Made by a program: the position numbers and the translations under genes | Shown: piece by piece, positions 1 through 7,004 of the stretch | How the letters are laid out: each line of letters starts with the position of its first letter | Position numbering within the stretch: the stretch's first letter is position 1 | NCBI GenBank assembly: GCA_937894935.1 | Contig: CALAYC010000021.1 | Coordinates: forward strand, 1 to 10,308 | DNA: 10,308 nucleotides | DNA from: an uncultured Verrucomicrobiota bacterium | GTDB taxonomy: Bacteria; Verrucomicrobiota; Verrucomicrobiia; Limisphaerales; JADLHS01 | Reading direction: 5' to 3' | Notes under the pieces: generated by a model | What the model saw: the letters and a program-made list of their open reading frames with translations, nothing else | Databases searched by the model: none | What the model was told of the DNA's origin: nothing

Positions 1-1860
1 GCTAATTGGTCTTCCATTGCAAACAACACCATTCTCGCCGGCTCGGTGGACGCCGTCCGTGTTCACGATGGCACATTGTTTATTGGAGGAAGTTTCATCG
101 TTCTCGACGGATCAAATCTCATCATGTTTCTAGCCAAACTGGATGGAGATAGCTGGGTTTCATTGGGAGCCGGGGTGAATAATCTCGTCCGCACTTTTGC
201 TTCGATGGGCAATGATTTGATCGTGGGAGGGTTGTTCACTCAGGCCGGTGGTGGAGCGGCCTCCGGAATTGCGCGTTGGAACGGCACGACATGGTCTCCG
301 CTTGGAGCAGGCGTTTCAACAGGTGGACTTGATGGCGTGAATGCGATGGCGGTTGATGGGGAGAAATTATATGTCACCGGATACTTCACCACTGCCGGAG
401 GAGAACCGGCGAATGCAATTGCGAAGTGGGAAGCCGGATCATGGTCCCCGCTACCAGGAGGGATATCGTCTCCAATCGGTCAAACTTTTTCCCGTGGTCG
501 GGGCGATGCTTTGATCATCCACGACGGTCGTCTCTATGTCGGCGGCGCGTTCAGTCGCGCTGGTTCGCTTTCGGTTCAGAGCGTAGCGATGTGGGACGGA
601 GCGAACTGGTTGCCGTTGGGCGCAGGTATATCCGGAAGTGTTCTCGCCATCCAGCAGAGCGGAACCAATGTCTATGCTGGAGGGATGTTCGAAACCGCCG
701 GAGGTGTCATTGCGAATTCAATTGCGCGTTGGGATGGCACGCGATGGCACGCTCTCGGCAACGGGGTCGGCTCCGGCGTAATCGCGGGACAGGTCCACGC
801 CATCGCGATTCATGGTGACAACCTTTATGTCGGCGGCGTGTTTACTTCGGCGGGCGGCGTCAGCGCAATCAATGTGGCACGATGGGATGGCCAGACATGG
901 TCTGCGTTGGGCGGAGGTTTGACCGGAAATGCCGCGGTCGTCCGCGCGTTGGCGACGGATGACGCAGGCAATCTCTATGCAACCGGATTCTTTACCTCAG
1001 CGGGCGGAGTTCCCGCGTCCGGAATCGCACGATGGAACGGGACGACCTGGTCGGAAGTGGGCGACGGGCTCCATGCTGACGGTTCGCCCGGAGAAGGACG
1101 CGCGCTTTTGGTGGTTGACGATGATCTTTATGTGGGCGGCGCATTCAACCGCGTCGGACTTGCGAATATCCCCTGCTTGGCCCGATGGAATGGTGAAATC
1201 TGGTCCAGCGTGGGGAGCGGCGTCAACGCTACCGTCCTGGCTCTCGCGAAGGAGGATGAATATCTGTATACAGGCGGCTACTTCACCAACGCCGGCGGCC
1301 TCAATGTCAATCGCATCGCGCAATGGGACGGGTCCAAGTGGGAAAAGCTCGGCGATGGATTGGGCGAGAGCCCGGCGGAATTCGTCGCGGCCATTTCAGC
1401 TCTCAATGGAAAGGTTTACGCGGGCGGCGTCTTCACGAACGCCTCGGGCGTGCTGGCGAATCATCTGGCGGTTTGGAATGGCGACAACTGGGAGTCTATG
1501 AATGGCGGCACCGCAGCCGGTTCGCCGCCGGCGGTGTATGCTTTGGCGGCAACGCCGCAGAATGTTTACGTTGGCGGCGTGTTCCAAAGCCTCGGTGGCA
1601 TTCCTGCGTTGGGATTTGGAGCATGGCGGTTTCAAACGGAGGCGCGACCGGTTTTGAGCATTTCAATTGTGGGCAACACTTTGAATGTGAGTTGGACGAG
1701 CGACCCCGGGGCAACATATCGGGTCGTAACCACGCCGCGTCTCGGCGAACCGTTTCAACCCATCGGCGAGCCGGTTATCGCAACGGGAACGACGACCACC
1801 TCGGCCATCTCGCTTGAAGGCGAGTCCGGGTTCTTCGCGCTCGAAAAAATTGAGGATTAG
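1..1860 (+). CDS. Large propeller-like repeat protein, C-terminal part (5' end outside window)
   Basis: The frame is open from the first base, and the first codons (NWSSI...) already match the end of a repeat, so the gene starts upstream; the GTG at 46 is not a real start. About 619 residues are visible. They hold 11 recognisable copies of a unit of about 45-65 residues with the core LYVGG-F-AGG, then IARWDG--W--LG-GV, separated by a variable strand. This resembles beta-propeller or Kelch/Rax2-like blades, but I cannot assign a named family with certainty. The last ~70 residues (from 1645) form a small beta-sandwich module (LSISIVGNTLNVSWTS ... FFALEKI) of the kind often found at the ends of secreted Verrucomicrobiota proteins. 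No enzymatic motif is seen. It is probably an exported surface or adhesive protein, but the N-terminus that would show a signal peptide is missing. The expansin-like gene follows 88 bases downstream with no clear terminator between them. Confidence 0.85.
   Translation, partial: ANWSSIANNTILAGSVDAVRVHDGTLFIGGSFIVLDGSNLIMFLAKLDGDSWVSLGAGVNNLVRTFASMGNDLIVGGLFTQAGGGAASGIARWNGTTWSPLGAGVSTGGLDGVNAMAVDGEKLYVTGYFTTAGGEPANAIAKWEAGSWSPLPGGISSPIGQTFSRGRGDALIIHDGRLYVGGAFSRAGSLSVQSVAMWDGANWLPLGAGISGSVLAIQQSGTNVYAGGMFETAGGVIANSIARWDGTRWHALGNGVGSGVIAGQVHAIAIHGDNLYVGGVFTSAGGVSAINVARWDGQTWSALGGGLTGNAAVVRALATDDAGNLYATGFFTSAGGVPASGIARWNGTTWSEVGDGLHADGSPGEGRALLVVDDDLYVGGAFNRVGLANIPCLARWNGEIWSSVGSGVNATVLALAKEDEYLYTGGYFTNAGGLNVNRIAQWDGSKWEKLGDGLGESPAEFVAAISALNGKVYAGGVFTNASGVLANHLAVWNGDNWESMNGGTAAGSPPAVYALAATPQNVYVGGVFQSLGGIPALGFGAWRFQTEARPVLSISIVGNTLNVSWTSDPGATYRVVTTPRLGEPFQPIGEPVIATGTTTTSAISLEGESGFFALEKIED
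76..1632 (+). repeat. Eleven in-frame degenerate coding repeats (propeller-like blades)
   Basis: Eleven copies of the protein unit can be listed by their openings: LFIGGSF, LIVGGLF, LYVTGYF, LYVGGAF, VYAGGMF, LYVGGVF, LYATGFF, LYVGGAF, LYTGGYF, VYAGGVF and VYVGGVF. The first ten are followed, after the AGG-like turn, by a W-x(5)-W-like segment and a LG-G(V/I/L) end. The eleventh stops after AWRF and runs into the C-terminal module. A twelfth unit is implied by the partial repeat end at bases 1-20. Copies differ clearly at DNA level, so this is an old protein repeat and not a recent tandem duplication. Confidence 0.85.
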
Positions 1861-1948
1861 GCGGGCCATCCGCAATCGCAGCGCCAACACCACATCGCGC
1901 GTCTGTATTTCCACTTGCCAGTGTGAGCGTCGCGCATAGCGTAAAGCT

Positions 1949-3583
1949 GTGTTCACTTGCAGATTGTTAATCGGATTAGCTTTGGCCGCGAATGTCAGCG
2001 CGGCGCTTCTAAACGCTCACGCCGGCACGGTGGCGCTTCGGCCTACGCCGATTCTGACAACTACGTTGCCTACCAATACGACGTATCAGGTGGAATCGTC
2101 CGCGGATGGCAATACCTGGCAAGCCACCAGCGTGCTCGTAGCCGGAACGGGCTTGCCAATCGCGCTGCGACTCGATGGTTTTTCCGAATCGTTGACTTAT
2201 CGTTTTTCGCGAATCGGCGCGGCTGATTTCATTGTGCCCACGATAACGAACGGTTGGCATGTATCTGGTTCATTTCCAAATGTCGGCGAAGTGCGCATCC
2301 AAACAAGTTCCACGCTGACGCCCGACAGTTGGGAGCATCTTGATTTTGTGTTTCCCGATTCTGCTGGCGCGTTCGTTTGGGCGTGGCGACCGCCGTGGTC
2401 GTCGCCAACTTTTTTTCGCGGCCTGCAACCAGCCGAGCCGCTGGAGCTGGTCACGTTAGGGAGTTATTCGGCAGATCCGAATGTCGGTTATTCCGGCTTT
2501 GGAGTGGTGGCGGACGACATGCCGCAATTATATCGAGACGGCTTCATCTGCGCGCCCTGCCCTGCGTTTTATCATCGCGGCTCGAGTGCTGCAGCGGCCG
2601 GAGAATGTTACGAATTCGCCGGACCGTTCGGCACTGCGACGGTTATGGTCGGCGATATCAGTCTGACACCGCCGCCGAACACTTGTGACACGGGCAAACC
2701 CTTTTTCGACATCAGCGAGTCGGCTTTTGCGGCACTGTTCAAAGAGCCAGCCGGTTGGGCCACCGCAACGTATCGCCTCGTGCCCGCGCCCGTCGAAGGC
2801 AATCTGAAGATGGTGGTCGTTCAGTCCGCTGCGCCATTTTATGTCGAATTGCGGCCCTATAATCATCGCGCAGGTGTCAGCAAACTGGAGATTCAGAATG
2901 CTGGCAGCGCGACTTGGACCGAATTACCGCGCACCGATTACAACAGTTTTGTTTTCAGCGGAGGCGTCCTGACATTTCCTGTGAACGTCCGCGTCACGAG
3001 CCGATTTGGCGAGGTTGTGCAATTTCCGCCCATTGCAAGCATGAATATGAATCAGCGCTTCGCCGCCACCGCGCAGTTCACCAATTTCCCCAGCCAATCA
3101 CCGACGCCGGTCTGGATTCAATCGCCGGTTTATTCGGACAGCCTGAGCAATATGCTCGGCAGCGTGTGGACCACTTCCGCTTATGGCGGCGCGGCGGTAA
3201 ATCCCAATTACACCGGTAATGCCTATGAAGGCACGGCCTCGCTACGAATCAGCGGTCTGGCAGGATTCAGCAGCGTCAATTTTACTTATCCTCACTCGTT
3301 TCCCCGGACTACCGATGGATTTTTGGAGTTCGCCATCCGCTCCGGCAACGCGGCAGCGGTGGAAAATCTGGCGATTGTATTTGTCGGCTCTGACAGCGGC
3401 GGCAACACGGTGAATTCGGCGCCGGTGAAGTTCCCTGCCCTCAACGCCACATGGCAACTCATGCGAATTCCCTTGTCGCCTGCGCTGGCGCCGGAACGGC
3501 TGGTTCAGTTTCGAATTTATAACGATTCCAGCGTGCCGATTGAATCGGTGTTGCTGGATTCGATTAAATTCAGTCATCCGTGA
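1949..3583 (+). CDS. Secreted modular expansin-like protein (EXLX1/YoaJ type)
   Basis: 544 residues. A signal peptide is likely (hydrophobic residues 6-20, cleavage near AHA, 23-25). Residues ~35-90 and ~95-160 are two small beta-sandwich modules like the one ending the upstream gene. Residues ~168-362 match bacterial expansins. Domain 1 has GYSGFG (180-185), FAGPFG (223-228), VGDIS with D236, and FDISESAF with D254; these two Asp align with D71 and D82 of Bacillus YoaJ, the latter essential there. Domain 2 has RLVPAPVEGN (276-285), F297-Y298 before NH (305-306), and TDYNSF with Y331, matching the W-W-Y polysaccharide-binding face of YoaJ. Residues ~390-544 look like a jelly-roll carbohydrate-binding module. 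Expansins loosen cellulose/hemicellulose networks without hydrolysis. Cys 201, 204, 220 and 246 could form disulfides. GTG is the first possible start after an in-frame TAG at 1937; no Shine-Dalgarno is visible. The expansin match rests on remembered family motifs, not a search. Confidence 0.78.
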   Translation: MFTCRLLIGLALAANVSAALLNAHAGTVALRPTPILTTTLPTNTTYQVESSADGNTWQATSVLVAGTGLPIALRLDGFSESLTYRFSRIGAADFIVPTITNGWHVSGSFPNVGEVRIQTSSTLTPDSWEHLDFVFPDSAGAFVWAWRPPWSSPTFFRGLQPAEPLELVTLGSYSADPNVGYSGFGVVADDMPQLYRDGFICAPCPAFYHRGSSAAAAGECYEFAGPFGTATVMVGDISLTPPPNTCDTGKPFFDISESAFAALFKEPAGWATATYRLVPAPVEGNLKMVVVQSAAPFYVELRPYNHRAGVSKLEIQNAGSATWTELPRTDYNSFVFSGGVLTFPVNVRVTSRFGEVVQFPPIASMNMNQRFAATAQFTNFPSQSPTPVWIQSPVYSDSLSNMLGSVWTTSAYGGAAVNPNYTGNAYEGTASLRISGLAGFSSVNFTYPHSFPRTTDGFLEFAIRSGNAAAVENLAIVFVGSDSGGNTVNSAPVKFPALNATWQLMRIPLSPALAPERLVQFRIYNDSSVPIESVLLDSIKFSHP

Positions 3584-3727
3584 GGCGCGTGGATTGCCGC
3601 GTCAACCGCGTCCGCCCGCACTGTTCGTTTTTATTTATCATTTGCTTTTTGTCGTCTTAAACACTGCAAAGAATGCGAATTCACCTTTGACAGGGGCGGC
3701 GGCGGACGGCAACCTGATGAATCTTTT

Positions 3728-5008
3728 ATGGCTGAACTAAATGGAAATTTGTTGGTCGCTCAATCGGGTGGCCCCACCGCTGTCATCAATGCAAGCGTTG
3801 CCGGGGTCATCACTGAAGCGGGTAAACATGAATGCATTGAAGAAATGTACGGCGGCCTCAATGGCATCCTCGGCATCCTCAATGAGGAACTGATCGACAT
3901 CAACGACGAGCAGCGCAGCACCATAGAAGGTTTGAAGTACACACCCGCCGCCGCGCTCGGCACGTGTCGCTACAAGATTGATTTCAAGAAGAAGCCGGAA
4001 AAAGCCGCGCAGGACATGGACCGACTCTTCGAAGTGTTCGCGGCTCATAACATCCGCTACTTCTTCTACGCAGGCGGCAACGATTCACAGGACACGTCGC
4101 ATAAGATTCACGAAGAAGCCGTCAAACGCGGCTATGAATTGCGCGTCATTGGCGTGCCGAAGACGATTGATAACGATCTCCCGCACACCGACAATTGCCC
4201 CGGTTACGGCTCCGTCATCAAATACAATTCCACCACCGTGATGGAAGTCGGTATTGACGTAGGCGCGATGGCAACGGATGACGGTTCATGCTGCATTATC
4301 GAAGTGATGGGCCGGTCCGCTGGCTGGATTGCCGCCGGCACAGTGCTCGCCAAACGCGGTAACGAAGCCAACCCGCCACACATCATTTTATTGCCGGAAT
4401 TGCCGTTCGACGAAGACAAGTTCCTCGCCAAAGTGCAGGAAACGGTTGCCAAATATAAATACTGCGTCGTCGTCGTTGGCGAAGGCATCAAAGACAAAGA
4501 GGGCAATGAAGTCGGCGCGGACAAGACGCGACTCGATTCGTTCGGTCATCCCGTGCTCGCGGGCGCAGCGGAAAAGCTCAAGCAACTGGTTCAGGGCAAA
4601 ATGAATCTCAAGACCCGCACCGTGTTGCTTGGTTACACGCAACGTGCTGCGGCGCATTTTGCCAGCGCGACGGATTCCAAGAATGCTTTTGCCGTCGGCG
4701 AAGCTGCGGTGCGTGCCGCCATCGAAGGCAAGAGCGGTTACATGGTCAAAATCGTTCGTCAGGTCAACCCCGATGGTTCGATCAAATGGGGTACGGATCT
4801 GCAACCTCTGGCCGATATCGCCAACGTCGAACATTTCATTCCGAAAGAATGGATCAGCGAAGACGGTTTCATGCCGAATGAGAAATTCGTCGAGTACGCC
4901 CGTCCGTTGATCGAAGGCGAAGTTAAGTTCCCCACCGAGAACGGCCTGCCGAAATACATCACGCTGGAAAAAGTTCCGGTTGAGAAGAAACTGCCGCCGC
5001 GCAGTTGA
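3728..5008 (+). CDS. pfp: PPi-dependent 6-phosphofructokinase
   Basis: 426 residues, typical for a single-domain PPi-PFK. It interconverts fructose 6-phosphate plus PPi and fructose 1,6-bisphosphate plus Pi in cytoplasmic glycolysis/gluconeogenesis. Visible motifs are the N-terminal loop QSGGPTAVIN (12-21), YAGGNDSQDT (114-123), PKTIDND (144-150), MGRSAGW (194-200), GEG (251-253) and LGYTQR (301-306). D148 and D150 of TIDND are the catalytic aspartates. D119 and K145 replace the two glycines found in ATP-dependent PFKs (E. coli G104 and G124), the known signature of PPi use. The first residue of the usual GGDD is Asn here, as in the long GGND-type clade. The ATG at 3728 fits the family N-terminus; no good Shine-Dalgarno is seen. 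It stands alone, ends at a strong terminator, and has a TTGACA at 3687-3692 without a convincing -10 box. The assignment is firm. Confidence 0.95.
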   Translation: MAELNGNLLVAQSGGPTAVINASVAGVITEAGKHECIEEMYGGLNGILGILNEELIDINDEQRSTIEGLKYTPAAALGTCRYKIDFKKKPEKAAQDMDRLFEVFAAHNIRYFFYAGGNDSQDTSHKIHEEAVKRGYELRVIGVPKTIDNDLPHTDNCPGYGSVIKYNSTTVMEVGIDVGAMATDDGSCCIIEVMGRSAGWIAAGTVLAKRGNEANPPHIILLPELPFDEDKFLAKVQETVAKYKYCVVVVGEGIKDKEGNEVGADKTRLDSFGHPVLAGAAEKLKQLVQGKMNLKTRTVLLGYTQRAAAHFASATDSKNAFAVGEAAVRAAIEGKSGYMVKIVRQVNPDGSIKWGTDLQPLADIANVEHFIPKEWISEDGFMPNEKFVEYARPLIEGEVKFPTENGLPKYITLEKVPVEKKLPPRS

Positions 5009-5025
5009 TTCATCTCCATTTAGCC

Positions 5026-5064
5026 AAAAAAAGGCTTCAAAGCTCAACGCTTTGAAGCCTTTTT
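5026..5064. terminator. Bidirectional rho-independent terminator
   Basis: An 11-bp perfect stem, GGCTTCAAAGC (5033-5043) and GCTTTGAAGCC (5049-5059), closes a 5-base loop TCAAC. Seven A precede the stem and five T follow it (5060-5064), so it can end transcription from both sides. It lies 17 bases after the pfp stop and 27 bases after the convergent minus-strand gene ends, which is the expected place for a shared terminator. Confidence 0.93.
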
Positions 5065-5091
5065 GTTTGTGTTGTTAGGATCGGCACTAAA

Positions 5092-5466
5092 TCAATTTCG
5101 TCGCCACCGTCGCAGCCCCAACCATGCCACCGCCGTAACCAGAAACGCTCCGGAGGCCGGTTCCGGAACAACGCTCATCGGCACGATGGCAGGACGTTCC
5201 CACAGGCGATCCCAGGAAAATTCGTAATGATTGGTCGCCACGTCAGCAAACTCGAGTTCCGCCGCAAAACTCAGCGACGGTGCATTTTCCGAATCGAGCA
5301 AACGCGAGGACGACCACGCGGGGCCGGATGAAAGAGAGAAAGGGTTGACCGTCGGATCAAGCCAGAGAAGTTCGGAATCAGCCCGAGCAGAAAAATTCCC
5401 CGCAACGGCAAGAAAAAGCACGAACGCAACAATACTTTTACGACTCAGCACAACGGTACGACTCAA
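5092..5466 (-). CDS. Small PEP-CTERM sorting-signal protein
   Basis: Up to 124 residues. An N-terminal signal peptide (basic MSRTVVLSRK, hydrophobic 11-22, cleavage near ARA at 27-29) is followed by a core of only about 70 residues with several Trp (35, 51, 85, 89). The C-terminus has VVPEPASG (99-106), a hydrophobic stretch, and the basic tail RRWRRN. This three-part tail is the PEP-CTERM signal, recognised in the family by an exosortase (EpsH/XrtA type) at the inner membrane and linked to biofilm or extracellular polysaccharide. The core matches nothing I recognise. The longest frame starts with TTG at 5466 after an in-frame TAG; GTG at 5451 is an equally plausible start and still leaves a good signal peptide. 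It converges on pfp and shares its terminator. The sorting signal is clear; the job of the protein is unknown. Confidence 0.85.
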   Translation of the reverse strand: MSRTVVLSRKSIVAFVLFLAVAGNFSARADSELLWLDPTVNPFSLSSGPAWSSSRLLDSENAPSLSFAAELEFADVATNHYEFSWDRLWERPAIVPMSVVPEPASGAFLVTAVAWLGLRRWRRN

Positions 5467-5482
5467 ACGGATTGGTAGAGCG

Positions 5483-5510
5483 ATTCTATCGCGCTACTGA
5501 GTCGCGGCAA
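5483..5510 (-). promoter_or_regulatory. Candidate sigma-70 promoter for the PEP-CTERM gene
   Basis: Read on the minus strand, TTGCCG (5510-5505) and TAGAAT (5488-5483) are separated by 16 bases; they match the -35 and -10 consensus at 4/6 and 5/6. Transcription would begin near 5476. This gives a very short leader before TTG 5466 or about 25 bases before GTG 5451, so it favours the GTG start. Pattern match only. Confidence 0.3.
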
Positions 5511-5516
5511 TACAGG

Positions 5517-5537
5517 TTCCCGGGGCCGCCCCGGGAA
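5517..5537. repeat. Perfect GC-rich inverted repeat in the divergent spacer
   Basis: Arms TTCCCGGGG (5517-5525) and CCCCGGGAA (5529-5537) surround a 3-base centre CCG. The 9-bp match is perfect. It is followed on the + strand by more A and not by T, so it is not a normal terminator for either flanking gene. It sits 7 bases upstream of the candidate -35 box of the PEP-CTERM gene, between divergent genes, so an operator role is possible but unproven. Confidence 0.55.
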
Positions 5538-5587
5538 AAATTACGGATACCGTTCGCGATTTACCGCCGAAAACCACTCCGAATGAG

Positions 5588-5618
5588 TTGTCATTAATCC
5601 CCTACTCCAATCGATAAT
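5588..5618 (+). promoter_or_regulatory. Candidate promoter for the DUF1080-DUF6807-Gfo/Idh gene group
   Basis: TTGTCA (5588-5593) and GATAAT (5613-5618) match the -35 and -10 consensus at 5/6 each, with a 19-base spacer, longer than the best 17. Transcription would begin near 5625 and leave a leader of about 100 bases before the ATG at 5727. Pattern match only. Confidence 0.28.
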
Positions 5619-5726
5619 CACCACCCGCGTTGCCAACGTGAGACTGAAGCCGTTTCGCTGCCCAGCCAAAATCACCCGTACTTTGACTTGTCATTTCCAC
5701 AGTGGGTCTGTTTGCTGAACGGACAC

Positions 5727-6935
5727 ATGAAAGCCTCGACCTCTTTTCGGCTCTGCCGTTTTGCGCTGATTCTTGCAATTTGCGCCATAAACATCAGCAG
5801 CCCAGCACAGGATTCGCGCAAATCGGAAAAGACGTTGATTTCCTCCCGCACGCTTCCGCCGCTGTTTAACGGAAAGAATCTGGATGGCTGGATCATTCGC
5901 GGCGGCAAAGCAACTTATGAGTATGAAGACGAGCAAACCATCGTCGGCACCGTCACTACGAAAGGCGGCGGCAACACGTTTCTCTGCACCAGGAAAGATT
6001 ACGCTGATTTCCTGCTCGAACTCGAAGTCAAAGCGGACGAGCGATTAAACTCCGGCATTCAGATTCGCAGTCTCTATTTCGAAGAACCCAGGACGTATCA
6101 ATTCGGTCCGCGCGAAATCAAAGTCGCCGCCCAGCGCGTTCACGGCTATCAGGTGGAAGTAGATCAAAACAAAAATCGCCGCTGGAGCGGTGGTATTTAC
6201 GAGGAAGCGCGCCGCCTCTGGTTGTTCCCGTTGCCAACAAATTCTCCTGCCGGTCAGGCGTTCAAATTCGGCGACTGGAATCATTACCGCATTCGTTGCG
6301 TCGGCCCGTCCATCAAAACCTGGGTAAACGGTGTACCTGCCGCGGATTTACTCGATGCGGAAACGCTTCGCGGCTTTATCGGTTTGCAGGTGCACTCGTC
6401 CGACGACGTGGGCGCGCAAGTGCGATTTCGCAACGTGCGTTTGCACGAACTTGGCGAACACGCGTGGCAAACGGCGTGGGACTGTCAGTCGTTCGACGGG
6501 ATGGATCGGCTCGGCCTGGGTTCGTGGCAATTGGAAGATGGCATCGCGCACGGACGCCATTCCGCCAATGACGCCCAACCCGCCACTTTGCAAGGCCGCA
6601 TGACGCTGACAGAATTCACAATTCGATTTCAATACAAGTTAGTGAAAGGTGGATTCGATCTCGCGTTCAGCGCAGACACCGAAGTCCCTTCTCCTGCAGC
6701 TTATTCGTTCCGCTTCAACGACCAGAACGGCGCGAGCACGAAAATGAACGAATGGAATGTTGCGACTTTAATGGTCCAGGGCAAACGCGCCGCGCTCAAT
6801 ATCAACGGTCATCAGGTGCAAGACACAGAGAACGATGCATTCCCGAGAGGCGTGCTGCCTGCCCTGGTTCTTGCCGGCAGTCAGGAGGCGGACGTCTATT
6901 GGAAAGATTTTGAAATTCTCCTTCCGATTCAATGA
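5727..6935 (+). CDS. Secreted two-module DUF1080 protein (3-keto-glycoside hydrolase family)
   Basis: 402 residues from the ATG at 5727. An upstream TTG at 5688 is in frame, but the ATG puts a normal signal peptide first (basic KASTSFRLCR, hydrophobic 12-24, cleavage near PAQ, 26-28). Residues ~44-242 form a clear DUF1080 domain: FNGKNLDGW (47-55), NSGIQIRS (108-115), GYQVEVD (140-146), GIYEEARR (156-163), WNHYRIR (184-190), WVNGV (199-203), GFIGLQVH (216-223) and VRFRNVRL (232-239). Characterised members hydrolyse 3-keto-glycosides. Residues ~250-402 look like a second, degenerate laminin-G/DUF1080-like sandwich (SWQLEDGIAHG, NEWNVATLMVQG, NINGHQV, WKDFEIL), perhaps for substrate binding. 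It heads a same-direction group with the DUF6807 lipoprotein (82 bases on) and the Gfo/Idh/MocA oxidoreductase. The first domain is confident; catalytic activity is inferred from the family. Confidence 0.9.
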   Translation: MKASTSFRLCRFALILAICAINISSPAQDSRKSEKTLISSRTLPPLFNGKNLDGWIIRGGKATYEYEDEQTIVGTVTTKGGGNTFLCTRKDYADFLLELEVKADERLNSGIQIRSLYFEEPRTYQFGPREIKVAAQRVHGYQVEVDQNKNRRWSGGIYEEARRLWLFPLPTNSPAGQAFKFGDWNHYRIRCVGPSIKTWVNGVPAADLLDAETLRGFIGLQVHSSDDVGAQVRFRNVRLHELGEHAWQTAWDCQSFDGMDRLGLGSWQLEDGIAHGRHSANDAQPATLQGRMTLTEFTIRFQYKLVKGGFDLAFSADTEVPSPAAYSFRFNDQNGASTKMNEWNVATLMVQGKRAALNINGHQVQDTENDAFPRGVLPALVLAGSQEADVYWKDFEILLPIQ

Positions 6936-7004
6936 ACCGCGCATGAACTGCCTACGATTTTCTTTCTTAATCCGGAACAAACCCGTGTCCGATTTTTCTC
7001 AAAC

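Noticed and set aside
1663..1956. Minus-strand open frame with a regular-looking peptide (RYARRSHWQVEIQ...)
   Set aside because: About two thirds of it overlaps the conserved C-terminal module of the repeat protein on the other strand, it starts at a GTG without a ribosome site, and I recognise no family. Kept only as a remark on the spacer.
3584..3727. Promoter or terminator between the expansin-like gene and pfp
   Set aside because: TTGACA at 3687 has no acceptable -10 partner, and the CGCG repeats near 3598-3612 give only a very short stem before the T-rich stretch at 3627-3636. Neither is strong enough to annotate.
4388..5047. Long minus-strand open frame (219 codons) across pfp
   Set aside because: It lies antisense to a highly conserved enzyme and is explained by that gene's codon use; it has no start signal or recognisable domain, and it runs into the terminator.
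5688..5726. Upstream TTG start for the DUF1080 protein
   Set aside because: It would put 13 extra residues before a standard signal peptide; the ATG at 5727 gives a normal one.
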